From Rhodospirillaceae bacterium (GTDB lineage Bacteria > Pseudomonadota > Alphaproteobacteria > UBA9219), in contig DNGD01000070.1 of the NCBI GenBank assembly GCA_003486725.1, positions 1-8,447 of the forward strand: 8,447 bases of DNA. Reading direction: 5' to 3'. Position 1 is the first letter of the stretch; every line of letters starts with the position of its first letter. Shown here in pieces: positions 1 through 6,855 of the stretch. The notes beneath the pieces are model-generated. The model did no database searches, had not been told where the DNA came from, and saw only the letters and a list, made by a program, of their open reading frames with translations. Both the position numbers and the translations under genes were made by a program.

Positions 1-1469
1 CGACCGTCGAAGGGCGCGAGAAAAAACCGTATTCCATCTGGCGCAAGATGAACAAGAAGGATATCGGGTTTGAGCAACTCTCCGATATTATGGCCTTCCG
101 CATTCTCGTTCCCAATATCGAAAGCTGTTATCAAGCGCTCGGCGTCGTCCATAACCACTATTTCGGTATTCCAGGGCGCTTTAAAGATTACATCTCGACT
201 CCCAAGCCGAACAAATATCAAAGCATTCACACCACCATCATCGGCCCCGAACGCCACCGCATCGAAGTGCAAATCCGCACCTATGAAATGCATGAAGTGG
301 CCGAGCTGGGCGTGGCTGCGCACTGGGCGTACAAACAGGGCGAGCCGTCGAAAGATGGCAGCGAATATCGTTGGCTGCGTGAGCTTTTGGACATCGTTGA
401 ACATGCGCAAAAGCCGGAAGAGTTTTTGGAGCACACGAAGCTGGAGTTGTTCCAAGATCAAGTGTTTTGCTTCTCGCCCAAGGGCGATTTGATCGCGCTG
501 CCGCGCGGCGCGACGCCGGTGGATTTTGCCTATGCCGTGCACAGCCGCATCGGCGATGCGTGTGTGGGCTCCAAAGTGAATGGCCGCATGGTGCCGCTCC
601 GCACCGAGCTTCACAACGGCGATCAGGTTGAAGTTATTACGTTGAAGAATGGCCACCCGTCGCCGGCGTGGGAACGTTTTGTGGTCACGGGCAAGGCGCG
701 GGCGCGCATTCGCCGTTTCGTCCGTATCCAGCAGCGCACCGAACATGTCGCGCTGGGTAAGGCGATTTTGGAAAAAATCTGCAAACAGGAAGGCGTGGAT
801 TTCGGCGAAAAGCCTTTTGAAGCCGTCGTCAAAAACTTCCAAGCCGCGACGCTGGAAGACCTTTTCGCGAATGTCGGCGCGTCGCTGCAATCCTCGCGCG
901 ATGTGTTTACGGCGGCGTTCCCTGAACACCGCACCAAGCAGCCTGAAAAGACTCTCTCTGAAATCGAAGCGGCGGCGCAGAAAATGCGCAACCGCGCTGC
1001 GGCGCCTGCGCCGTCGGCCCTGACGCTAAAGGGGCTGATACCGGGCATGGCGGTGCATTTCGCGCGGTGTTGCCATCCGCTGCCGGGCGATTCCATCGTC
1101 GGGATCGTCTCGACAGGGCGCGGCGTCACGGTGCATACAACGGATTGCGACACGCTGGATGCCTTCCGCGACAACCCCGAGCGTTGGATCGATATCGATT
1201 GGGGCGAAGGCCATGGCCGCGAAACGGGTATGGTGGGCCGTCTGACGATTGTGGTGGTGAACAGGCCTAATTCGCTGGGTACGCTCACCACGATTATCGG
1301 CAAGGGTAACGCGAATAGCATGAACCTCAAAATCACCAACCGGTCGGTTGATTTCTTTGATATTCTGGTGGATATCGAGGTCATCGACACCAAGCATCTG
1401 CTTAACATCATCGCGGCGCTGCGCGCCAGCAGCCTCGTGATCTCGGTCGAACGCGCCAAGGCTCGGTAG
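1..1469 (+). CDS. rsh: RelA/SpoT family (p)ppGpp synthetase/hydrolase, 5'-truncated by window edge
   Basis: Stringent-response enzyme that makes (p)ppGpp from GTP or GDP plus ATP and, in bifunctional members, also degrades it. The reading frame is open to the left edge (first whole codon at nt 3), so about 488 C-terminal residues are visible. The N-terminal HD hydrolase domain and start lie outside. Seen in order: the synthetase domain with REKKPYSIWRKM, LSDIMAFRI (metal-binding Asp), the RFKD motif at nt 177-188, and EVQIRT..MHEVAE.G.AAHW near nt 264-320; a TGS domain about nt 456-642; the conserved CCHPLPGD...GRGV..H...C region about nt 1065-1150; and a C-terminal ACT domain from about nt 1233. 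RFKD, rather than the EXDD of dedicated RelA synthetases, marks a bifunctional Rsh/SpoT type, usual in alphaproteobacteria with a single long enzyme. It ends in TAG, 66 nt before fliI. Product call is firm; hydrolase activity is inferred. Confidence 0.96.
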   Translation, partial: TVEGREKKPYSIWRKMNKKDIGFEQLSDIMAFRILVPNIESCYQALGVVHNHYFGIPGRFKDYISTPKPNKYQSIHTTIIGPERHRIEVQIRTYEMHEVAELGVAAHWAYKQGEPSKDGSEYRWLRELLDIVEHAQKPEEFLEHTKLELFQDQVFCFSPKGDLIALPRGATPVDFAYAVHSRIGDACVGSKVNGRMVPLRTELHNGDQVEVITLKNGHPSPAWERFVVTGKARARIRRFVRIQQRTEHVALGKAILEKICKQEGVDFGEKPFEAVVKNFQAATLEDLFANVGASLQSSRDVFTAAFPEHRTKQPEKTLSEIEAAAQKMRNRAAAPAPSALTLKGLIPGMAVHFARCCHPLPGDSIVGIVSTGRGVTVHTTDCDTLDAFRDNPERWIDIDWGEGHGRETGMVGRLTIVVVNRPNSLGTLTTIIGKGNANSMNLKITNRSVDFFDILVDIEVIDTKHLLNIIAALRASSLVISVERAKAR

Positions 1470-1489
1470 TTGCCTTCCCGCCGTTTCGG

Positions 1490-1526
1490 GGTTAACCTCT
1501 GATTTTGCTGCCCACCCCTTGGAATC
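1490..1526 (+). promoter_or_regulatory. Possible regulatory site upstream of fliI (GGTTAACC palindrome and GAATC)
   Basis: The 66-nt rsh-fliI gap contains a perfect 8-bp palindrome GGTTAACC at 1490-1497. Its TTAACC matches a CtrA half-site. A GAATC (GANTC, the CcrM methylation target) lies at 1522-1526, and a second GAATC lies just inside fliI at 1545-1549. CtrA control of early flagellar genes is known in Caulobacter. Here only one half-site is seen and no convincing -35/-10 pair, so this is a weak suggestion. The only Shine-Dalgarno-like string before fliI is a poor GGAA. Confidence 0.25.
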
Positions 1527-1535
1527 ACCGCTTAC

Positions 1536-2885
1536 ATGCTCCATGAATCCAGCCGTCTTGTCGCCGATATCGAGGCTCTGCCCGACTACCGCATCTATGG
1601 GCGCGTGGCGGGCGTGCAAGGGCTGTTGATCGAAGTCGCGGGTGTCGAGCGCCATTTGTCGCTGGGCGGGCGTTGCCAAATCCTCGCGCGTGGCGGGCGT
1701 CCTGTTCTTTGCGAGGTTGTGGGCTTCCGCGATGACCGCGCCTTGTTGCTGCCTTTTACCACGCTGGACGGCGTCGGCCTTGGCTGCAAAGCCGAAGTCG
1801 CCGAGGCACAGCCGACGATTTCCCCCACGCCTGCATGGTTGGGGCGCGTGATCAATGCGCTGGGGGAGCCGATTGACGGCGGCCCGCCGCTGCCGATGGG
1901 CGATCATCATCAATTGATCCGCAACATGCCGCCGCCCGCGCATAAGCGCCAACGCGTCGGCGGAAAGCTTGATCTGGGCGTGCGGGCGCTCAACACGTTT
2001 TTGACCTGCTGCAATGGTCAACGTATGGGCATTTTTGCGGGCTCCGGCGTGGGTAAATCCATCTTGATGTCGATGGTGTCGCGTTATACCTCGGCGGATG
2101 TGTCGGTGATCGGTCTGATCGGTGAACGTGGCCGCGAGGTGCAGGAGTTTATCCATGACGATTTGGGCGCGGAAGGTTTGGCGCGTAGCGTCGTGATCGT
2201 CGCGACGTCCGATGAAGCGCCGCTGATGCGCCGCCAAGCGGCCTTTATGACTCTGGCCGTGGCCGAGTATTTCCGAGATCTCGGAAAGAACGTTCTTTGT
2301 TTGATGGACAGCGTCACGCGCTTTGCTATGGCGCAGCGCGAAATCGGTCTGGCGGCGGGCGAGCCGCCGACAACCAAGGGCTATCCGCCGACGACTTTTG
2401 CGGAACTCCCCAAATTGCTGGAGCGTGCGGGGCCGGGGGAAAACCATAAAGGCGCGGGCTCGATCACGGGGTTGTTTACGGTGCTGGTGGACGGTGACGA
2501 TCATAATGAACCCATTGCCGACGCGACGCGCGGTATTCTGGATGGCCATATTGTTCTGGAGCGCGGGATTGCCGAACGCGGGCGCTATCCGGCGGTCAAC
2601 ATTCTGCGCAGCGTTTCGCGGACGATGCCCGCTTGTAACAACGATCCTGAAAACGAGTTGGTAAACACGGCGCGGCGGCATCTGGCGGCCTATGAAAACA
2701 TGGCCGAGATGATCCGTCTGGGCGCGTATCGCAAAGGCACAAACCGCGAGGTGGACGAGGCCATCAATTTCTATGAGCCGATCGAGACCTTCCTGCGTCA
2801 GGGTAAAAACGAATGCGAAAATCTGGCGGGTGGTTATCAAAAGCTGGCGGCCATTCTCGGTATGCCATGGGGCGGAAAATCATAA
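1536..2885 (+). CDS. fliI: Flagellar type III export ATPase FliI
   Basis: Hexameric ATPase at the cytoplasmic face of the flagellar export gate; it helps unfold and deliver rod, hook and filament subunits and is related to F1 beta and to type III secretion ATPases. The 449-residue length is typical. The beta-barrel N-terminal region ([16 protein letters not shown], residues 20-36) is followed by the ATPase core: Walker A AGSGVGKS at 168-175, GERGREV with the catalytic-type Glu at 196-202, Walker B VLCLMD at 253-258, the conserved [14 protein letters not shown] stretch directly after it, and an SR pair at 361-362 in the arginine-finger region. The C-terminal helical domain includes [13 protein letters not shown], typical of FliI. 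The ATG at 1536 gives the expected N-terminus although its ribosome binding site is weak. It lies 66 nt after rsh and 13 nt before fliJ. F1 or Rho ATPases are excluded by the motif set and by the fliJ neighbour. Confidence 0.97.
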   Translation: MLHESSRLVADIEALPDYRIYGRVAGVQGLLIEVAGVERHLSLGGRCQILARGGRPVLCEVVGFRDDRALLLPFTTLDGVGLGCKAEVAEAQPTISPTPAWLGRVINALGEPIDGGPPLPMGDHHQLIRNMPPPAHKRQRVGGKLDLGVRALNTFLTCCNGQRMGIFAGSGVGKSILMSMVSRYTSADVSVIGLIGERGREVQEFIHDDLGAEGLARSVVIVATSDEAPLMRRQAAFMTLAVAEYFRDLGKNVLCLMDSVTRFAMAQREIGLAAGEPPTTKGYPPTTFAELPKLLERAGPGENHKGAGSITGLFTVLVDGDDHNEPIADATRGILDGHIVLERGIAERGRYPAVNILRSVSRTMPACNNDPENELVNTARRHLAAYENMAEMIRLGAYRKGTNREVDEAINFYEPIETFLRQGKNECENLAGGYQKLAAILGMPWGGKS

Positions 2886-2898
2886 AGGGCTGCACTGA

Positions 2899-3321
2899 AT
2901 GAAAAGCCTCGCCACGCTCATCAAGCTCCAAAAGTCGAAGGTGGATGAGCAGCGCGTTCTTCTGACAAAACTTCAAAAACAACTCGTCGATATTGAAACG
3001 CAGATTCAAACCCTGATGGATGAGCAGCTGCAACAGCGTGAATTGCTGGTCAAAGAACCAACAATGGCGCTGACCTATGACTCGTATCTCAAAGAATGCC
3101 TCAAGCGGATGGACGCCTTGGAGAAGCGCAAGAAAACGGTCATCTATGCCGTCGGCATCGCGCGCGACAAGCTGGGCGAACTTTTCGAAGAACAAAAGCG
3201 CTATGAGCTGGCCGAGCAAAACCGCATTGAAGAGGAAGAGGCGGAGGAACAACGCCGCGAAACACACACGCTTGATGAGGTCGGCAGCGTCGGCTTTATC
3301 CGCAGCAGAAAGAGGAAGTAG
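2899..3321 (+). CDS. fliJ: Flagellar export protein FliJ
   Basis: Small soluble coiled-coil protein. FliJ is known to insert like a gamma-subunit stalk into the FliI ring, to bind the export gate protein FlhA, and to escort chaperone-cargo complexes. The 140 residues are almost wholly charged alpha-helix with heptad-like spacing (start MKSLATLIKLQKSKVDEQR), two long helices separated near residues 50-60, and a very acidic patch IEEEEAEEQ near residues 111-119. There are no membrane segments or enzyme motifs. The family is poorly conserved in sequence, so the call rests on size, coiled-coil character, the opening KLQK..VDE-type pattern and, above all, its place 13 nt after fliI. The ATG at 2899 is preceded by AAAGGGC at a workable distance. 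Probably translated from the same mRNA as fliI and ubiA. Confidence 0.9.
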   Translation: MKSLATLIKLQKSKVDEQRVLLTKLQKQLVDIETQIQTLMDEQLQQRELLVKEPTMALTYDSYLKECLKRMDALEKRKKTVIYAVGIARDKLGELFEEQKRYELAEQNRIEEEEAEEQRRETHTLDEVGSVGFIRSRKRK

Positions 3322-3324
3322 GGC

Positions 3325-4233
3325 ATGGGCGTAACACCGCACACCGATATTCCTTGCGGCGACTGGATCGACCGCTTTTTGCCTGCGCAGCTGCGGCCCT
3401 ATGCGCGTTTGATGCGCCTCGACAGGCCGATTGGAACGTGGCTTTTGCTTCTGCCCTGCTGGTGGAGCGTGACGCTGGCGAGCGAAGGCTTTCCATCGAT
3501 TACCTATCTCATTTTATTTGCCTTCGGTGCGGTGCTTTTGCGCGGCGCGGGCTGCGCGATCAACGATATTTATGACCGCCGTCTTGATGCGGCGGTGGAG
3601 CGCACGCGCAGCCGTCCGTTGCCAAAGGGAGATATCACTATCTGGCTGGCGGGGGGCTTTGTCGTGTTCCTGCTGCTCGCGGGGCTGGCGGTTCTTCTTC
3701 AATTCAACAATTTTACCGTCTGGTTGGGCGTTGCGTCGCTGGCGCTGGTGTTTACCTATCCGCTTGCCAAGCGCGTGACGTGGTGGCCGCAGCTGGTTTT
3801 GGGCTTCACGTTCAATTGGGGCGCGTTGATGGGCTGGGCGGCGGTGCATGGTGAGCTGGCTGCCCCCGCGATTATTCTCTATGTCGCGGGGATTTTCTGG
3901 ACGCTGGGTTACGACACGATTTATGCACATCAGGACAAACAGGACGATGCAGCCATCGGCATAAAATCCCTTGCCCTCAAGTTGGGCAACCGCTCACGCC
4001 CGATGATTGCGTTGTTTTACGTTCTGTTCTTTTTCTTGCTGACGATGGCGGGGCTTGCCGCGAAAATCGGCACCGCCTATTACCTGATTTTGTTTTTGGC
4101 CGAACTTCACGCGGCGTGGCTTTTGATAACATGGCAACCTGACGAGCCCGCCAGCAGCCTGCAAAAGTTCCGCGCGAACCGTGATCTTGGGTTGATCGTC
4201 TTCCTTGCACTCCTGACCGGCAGGTTCCTATGA
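3325..4233 (+). CDS. ubiA: 4-hydroxybenzoate polyprenyltransferase UbiA
   Basis: Inner-membrane prenyltransferase that joins a long isoprenyl diphosphate to 4-hydroxybenzoate, the first membrane-bound step of ubiquinone synthesis. The 302-residue length is normal. The entry LMRLDRPIGTWLLLLPCWW (residues 29-47) is diagnostic. The first Asp-rich site NDIYDRRLD (80-88) is followed by the family's R.RPLP.G pattern, and the second Asp-rich site is DTIYAHQDKQDD (197-208). Both bind Mg-diphosphate. About eight or nine hydrophobic helices are visible. The start is well supported: ATG at 3325 with AGGAAG six nt upstream inside the end of fliJ, leaving only 3 nt between the genes. The end overlaps the following methyltransferase by ATGA, implying translational coupling. 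Placement behind fliJ is not functionally obvious. Protoheme IX farnesyltransferase is less likely because the motifs match UbiA proper. Confidence 0.95.
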   Translation: MGVTPHTDIPCGDWIDRFLPAQLRPYARLMRLDRPIGTWLLLLPCWWSVTLASEGFPSITYLILFAFGAVLLRGAGCAINDIYDRRLDAAVERTRSRPLPKGDITIWLAGGFVVFLLLAGLAVLLQFNNFTVWLGVASLALVFTYPLAKRVTWWPQLVLGFTFNWGALMGWAAVHGELAAPAIILYVAGIFWTLGYDTIYAHQDKQDDAAIGIKSLALKLGNRSRPMIALFYVLFFFLLTMAGLAAKIGTAYYLILFLAELHAAWLLITWQPDEPASSLQKFRANRDLGLIVFLALLTGRFL

Positions 4234-4880
4234 GCATCGATTACGCGGCGATCATCCAGCAGGAAACCGAGCCGCGAACCCTGACGCTTCTGCCGGAAAT
4301 CACCCTCTATCTGGCCGAGCAAGTCACGCCGCTTTGGACACGCCTGCAAACACTTCATGGCGACCCTGACTATCCGCCGCCGTTCTGGGCTTTTGCATGG
4401 GTAGGGGGGCAGGCGTTGGCGCGCTATCTTCTGGATCATCCGGCGCATGTGAACGGGCTGCGCGTGCTGGATTTTGCCTCCGGCAGCGGTCTGGGGGCGA
4501 TTGCTGCCGTCAAGGCTGGCGCGGGCAAGGTGTGGACGTGCGATATTGATCCCTTTGCGCAGATCGTCTGCCAACTGAACGCCGCCGCAAACGCCGTACA
4601 GCTTGCGGAGTGGGGCGCGGCAGATTTTTCAAAGCCGCCCAAGGATATCGACCTGATTATCGCCGGTGACATTTGCTATGAGCACCTCATGGCGCATCGC
4701 TCGCTGAAGTGGCTACGGCTTTGCGCCGAAGCGGGCATCAAGGTTCTGCTGGCCGATCCCGGCAGAGCCTATGCGCCCAAAGACGGTGTGGAAGAGCTTG
4801 GCCGCCTGATCGTCCCGACCTCGCCAGAGCTGGAGGAAACCCCAACCCGCGAGGTCGTGATCTGGCGGCTTGTCTCATAG
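4230..4880 (+). CDS. Class I SAM-dependent methyltransferase, METTL20/ETF-beta lysine methyltransferase-like
   Basis: A 216-residue seven-beta-strand methyltransferase. Seen: a pre-motif PPPFWAFAWVGGQALARYL (50-68), SAM motif I VLDFASGSG (79-87), an acidic SAM-ribose site CDIDP (104-108), NAAAN (117-121), and the post-motif II signature GDICY (146-150), i.e. the DxxY form shared by the METTL20/METTL21-type protein lysine methyltransferases. The family's mitochondrial member trimethylates the beta subunit of electron-transfer flavoprotein; an Agrobacterium homologue has been reported to modify ETF-beta and ribosomal protein L7/L12. Residues resemble that subgroup more than PrmA, which is longer and carries an extra N-terminal domain. 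The start ATG overlaps the ubiA stop by 4 nt and is preceded by CAGG. Co-transcription with ubiA fits a link to ubiquinone-coupled electron transfer. The fold is certain; the substrate is inferred from resemblance and not proven here. Confidence 0.82.
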   Translation: MSIDYAAIIQQETEPRTLTLLPEITLYLAEQVTPLWTRLQTLHGDPDYPPPFWAFAWVGGQALARYLLDHPAHVNGLRVLDFASGSGLGAIAAVKAGAGKVWTCDIDPFAQIVCQLNAAANAVQLAEWGAADFSKPPKDIDLIIAGDICYEHLMAHRSLKWLRLCAEAGIKVLLADPGRAYAPKDGVEELGRLIVPTSPELEETPTREVVIWRLVS

Positions 4881-4893
4881 GGCCATTCTTTAC

Positions 4894-4912
4894 CTCCCCC
4901 CTTGTGGGGGAG
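4894..4912. repeat. GC-rich palindromic intergenic element between convergent genes
   Basis: A perfect 7-bp inverted repeat, CTCCCCC (4894-4900) and GGGGGAG (4906-4912), with loop CTTGT, fills most of the 39-nt gap between the stop codons of the methyltransferase (+) and sciP (-). The wording CTCCCCCCTTGTGGGGGAG is the core of a dispersed palindromic repeat commonly seen between genes in Alphaproteobacteria; translated, such copies give SPLVGE. This is a short, probably truncated copy. It could end transcription from both sides, but neither strand has a T-run after the stem, so it is not a textbook intrinsic terminator. Confidence 0.6.
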
Positions 4913-4919
4913 ACAAAGA

Positions 4920-5222
4920 TTACTCCGCTGCGCCGCCGCGATATTCCTGAATGCGCGTTGCGCGAAGGCCATGCATGCCATGGCTGTCCAAAAGCGTTGA
5001 CCATGACTTGAATTCTTCTTCGGACAGGTGATAACGCTCGCAGGCTTCGGGCAGCGTGATAACGCCGTTGCGAACCGCGGCCACGACCTGCGCCTTGCGA
5101 CGCATAACCCAGCGGCGGGTCTTGACGGAAGGAAGCTTGTCCAGATCACGCTGGCGTTCCGTTGTGCGAACGATATGAACTTGGTCGCCAGACGTGGCAA
5201 ATGAGGCTGCAGCTTGGGTCAT
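4920..5222 (-). CDS. sciP: SciP / DUF1153 family CtrA inhibitory protein
   Basis: A 100-residue cytoplasmic DNA-binding regulator. In Caulobacter, SciP (small CtrA inhibitory protein) acts in G1 to block expression of CtrA target genes by preventing CtrA from recruiting RNA polymerase. Seen: a variable basic N-terminus, then the compact family core from residue 30, LPSVKTRRWVMRRKAQVVAA, followed by VRNGVITLPEACERYHLS as the helix-turn-helix, EEEFKSW, and the strongly conserved ending GLRATRIQEYR (85-95). The ATG at 5222 has GGAG eight nt upstream. The gene is convergent with the methyltransferase and 182 nt downstream of tadG, behind that operon's terminator hairpin, so it likely has its own promoter; a CtrA-like box lies about 75-90 nt upstream. 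Family assignment is strong. The biological role in this organism, which may use CtrA differently from Caulobacter, is inferred. Confidence 0.92.
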   Translation of the reverse strand: MTQAAASFATSGDQVHIVRTTERQRDLDKLPSVKTRRWVMRRKAQVVAAVRNGVITLPEACERYHLSEEEFKSWSTLLDSHGMHGLRATRIQEYRGGAAE

Positions 5223-5260
5223 GGGTATATCTCCGTTTGAAAGTATTTAGAGCACTGAAA

Positions 5261-5282
5261 AAAGGATACACGAAAATCCTTT
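5261..5282 (-). other. Small inverted repeat with T-run upstream of sciP
   Basis: AAAGGAT (5261-5267) and ATCCTTT (5276-5282) form a perfect 7-bp inverted repeat with an 8-nt spacer. Read on the - strand, towards sciP, the second arm runs into six T residues (5263-5258), giving the outline of a weak intrinsic terminator or leader hairpin 38 nt before the sciP start codon. The stem has only two G-C pairs, so it may have no function. Confidence 0.3.
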
Positions 5283-5293
5283 AGGAACGCCTA

Positions 5294-5322
5294 ATGTTAA
5301 GCTTAATGTAACGAAACGGCAA
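5294..5322 (-). promoter_or_regulatory. Candidate sigma70-type promoter for sciP
   Basis: On the - strand, TTGCCG (5322-5317) is followed after 17 nt by TAACAT (5299-5294), each matching four of six bases of the -35 and -10 consensus. Transcription would start near 5287 and give a leader of roughly 65 nt. The match is modest and the sequence is AT-rich, so chance is possible. It overlaps the CtrA-like box, which would then sit across the spacer and -10. Confidence 0.28.
5296..5312 (-). promoter_or_regulatory. CtrA-like binding site upstream of sciP
   Basis: The - strand reads TTAC, seven bases (ATTAAGC), then TTAAC (5311 down to 5296). The CtrA consensus is TTAA-N7-TTAAC, so there is one mismatch and the spacing is exact. 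The segment GTTAAGCTTAATGTAAC is nearly palindromic and also reads as TTAA-N7-GTAA on the + strand. In Caulobacter, CtrA activates sciP, so the position 75-90 nt before the sciP start codon makes biological sense. The consensus is AT-rich and this gap is too, so the match is suggestive only. Confidence 0.45.
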
Positions 5323-5370
5323 CAAAAAAATTACTTTCATGATAAGGAGTTACGCGTTAATCAAGGTTAA

Positions 5371-5396
5371 GGAAGGCCCCAAAAGTAGGGCCTTCC
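5371..5396 (-). terminator. Hairpin terminator of the tad operon
   Basis: GGAAGGCCC (5371-5379) and GGGCCTTCC (5388-5396) make a perfect 9-bp GC-rich stem with an 8-nt loop. It begins 8 nt after the tadG stop codon in the direction of transcription. On the - strand the stem is followed by TTAACCTTGATT, only a loose T-rich tail. It most likely ends the tadE-tadF-tadG transcript and insulates sciP. Confidence 0.7.
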
Positions 5397-5404
5397 CCTT
5401 GAAA

Positions 5405-6847
5405 CTATTGACTTACGCGAAGGCTGGAAAGCGAGTCCGCGATCTGGTTAAAGACCCCGTCCAGCTCGGCCGCCGTCGGTGAATTAAAGTAGTAATTCGG
5501 GGCCGAGGCGCAGGCTTTCATCTTGGTCTGGATGTTTGTGCCCGGGTTACCAAGGGCGATGGTGTAGATATAGATGCCCTTGTTTTTCATGGCCGTACAA
5601 ACCGTGGCCATTTTCGTATCCAGCTTTGTGACGGCTGTCGAGCTGCTGGTCGTGCCAAGGCGCCCTTCGCTCAGATAGCCATAGGCGGTGAAGATCGTAC
5701 TGCTCATGGTGTTTTCACCGTCGGTCAGCAGGATCAGCGCCTTGTTCATATGCTTCGTGCCGTAATCAAGGGGCAGGGCGTTAGCATCCATCTCGCCGCC
5801 CCACTGACCCCGCCAACGGGGAGAGAGCATGTTCCATCCCCAGACTGCCCCCAGATTGACGTGCGTGTTACCGCGTGCTGCCATGCTGCTGATCGCGTTT
5901 AAGATGGTTGTTTTGTTCGACGTCATCGGCAGCATTTCCTGCGGACAATAGGCGTTCGGGCCGCGTTCATTGGTAATTGTGGCATAGGTTTTCGGCGTGC
6001 CGTTGGAATAACGCTCTGTTACCCACTTGTTTGCGCCGGTGTAGGTTGAGGTGTTGTAAGGATAAGGTCTGTTATCCGTACTGGGCGAATAATAGGCCTT
6101 AAAGGTCTGCACCGATGGCGGATCATCAACTATGTCGCGACCGCTGGTTTCGCGCGCGTCAAGGCAGCCGCCCCACGAGGTTGGTCCCCAGTTCAGCGTG
6201 GCAAAGTTGACCTGATCAACCCAGCTGGTGCGTTCTGTACCGACATTCACGGCCTGCGAGAAGGGAACAAGGCCGATCCACAGATCAGGAATGGTCGTTT
6301 TTGTGCCGTACAGAATGTTGACAAGTGATGTGGACGCCGATTTCAACGCAGTCAGTTTACCATCATTGGCCATCGACCCTGTGTTATCCAGCGCCAGTAC
6401 AAGCTCAAGTCCCGAGGTTGTTCGCGTGACCTGCGAGTTTGCCGAAACCGTCATGGTGGAGAAGCCAAAGACGTTCATAAAGGTCGTCGGCATCGTGGTC
6501 GATGCGGTCAAGTCGATGACCATATTGTCGGTTGACGTTTGAGCGGTAATGGCTGGAGTTGATGCGCCCATATACGCGGCGGGGAAGTTGGCGTTCATGT
6601 ACTTGGCCAGTTCCGCTTCGAGGCTGCTGGTGCTCAGGGTTGAACCTGCCGCCAGACCCGCCGCATCCAGAGCGAAGGAGAGGCGCGATTGCACCAGCTG
6701 AAGTCGTGCCACGTCAACCGCGGTGCCGACAAAGCCCGTGACGGTGAAAAAGGTCAGCGCCAGCATAGGCAGCGTCATGCCTTTTTCTTCGCTGGCGAAA
6801 CGGCTCAGCGACGATGAAGTGCGAAGCAGTGAACGAAGGGATAACAT
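5405..6847 (-). CDS. tadG: TadG-like pilus assembly protein with von Willebrand factor A domain
   Basis: A 480-residue protein of the Tad (Flp) pilus pathway, anchored in the inner membrane with a large periplasmic part. Seen: a short basic N-terminus, one hydrophobic helix about residues 24-45, the TadE/G-like segment FALDAAGLAAGS (58-69), then a VWA domain. Its metal-ion-dependent adhesion site has DNTGS (154-158, the DxTxS form of DxSxS) and LLTDGEN (373-379). The C-terminus, IADSLSSLRVSQ, matches the usual end of alphaproteobacterial TadG proteins. Between the two metal motifs is an insertion of about 100 residues rich in Trp, Tyr and Asn. Cysteines at 228, 301, 417 and 446 could form disulfides in the periplasm. 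Unlike the two upstream proteins, it has Met, not Glu, at +5 after Gly23, so it should not be cut by a prepilin peptidase. Strong AAGGAG (6861-6856) precedes the ATG; it is last in the operon. TadG's exact role is not settled. Confidence 0.85.
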   Translation of the reverse strand: MLSLRSLLRTSSSLSRFASEEKGMTLPMLALTFFTVTGFVGTAVDVARLQLVQSRLSFALDAAGLAAGSTLSTSSLEAELAKYMNANFPAAYMGASTPAITAQTSTDNMVIDLTASTTMPTTFMNVFGFSTMTVSANSQVTRTTSGLELVLALDNTGSMANDGKLTALKSASTSLVNILYGTKTTIPDLWIGLVPFSQAVNVGTERTSWVDQVNFATLNWGPTSWGGCLDARETSGRDIVDDPPSVQTFKAYYSPSTDNRPYPYNTSTYTGANKWVTERYSNGTPKTYATITNERGPNAYCPQEMLPMTSNKTTILNAISSMAARGNTHVNLGAVWGWNMLSPRWRGQWGGEMDANALPLDYGTKHMNKALILLTDGENTMSSTIFTAYGYLSEGRLGTTSSSTAVTKLDTKMATVCTAMKNKGIYIYTIALGNPGTNIQTKMKACASAPNYYFNSPTAAELDGVFNQIADSLSSLRVSQ

Positions 6848-6855
6848 GACACTTT

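Noticed and set aside
1477..1490. CCCG...CGGG hairpin after rsh as a terminator
   Set aside because: Only a 4-bp stem with no T-run; too weak to call.
623..1528. Open frame of 301 codons on the - strand opposite rsh
   Set aside because: Shadow of the rsh TGS-to-ACT region; no domain, low complexity rich in Ser and Arg.
1026..2840. Open frame of 604 codons on the - strand opposite the end of rsh and most of fliI
   Set aside because: The + strand carries unmistakable FliI and Rsh motifs. The antisense translation is rich in Arg, His and Gln with no recognisable domain, as expected from the mirror of GC-rich codons.
4709..5011. + strand frame running from the methyltransferase through the palindrome into sciP
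   Set aside because: It crosses two real genes in other frames; the SPLVGE segment is only the translated palindrome.
5357..5370. TTAA-N6-TTAA as a second CtrA site
   Set aside because: The spacing is six rather than seven, and the sequence is the tail of the tad terminator; kept only as a coincidence in AT-rich sequence.
746..6140. TGTCGCG strings (746-752, 3892-3898, 6134-6140), which I recall as the SciP motif
   Set aside because: All three are inside coding sequence of GC-rich genes and none is near a promoter or CtrA-like box, so chance is the simplest reading.
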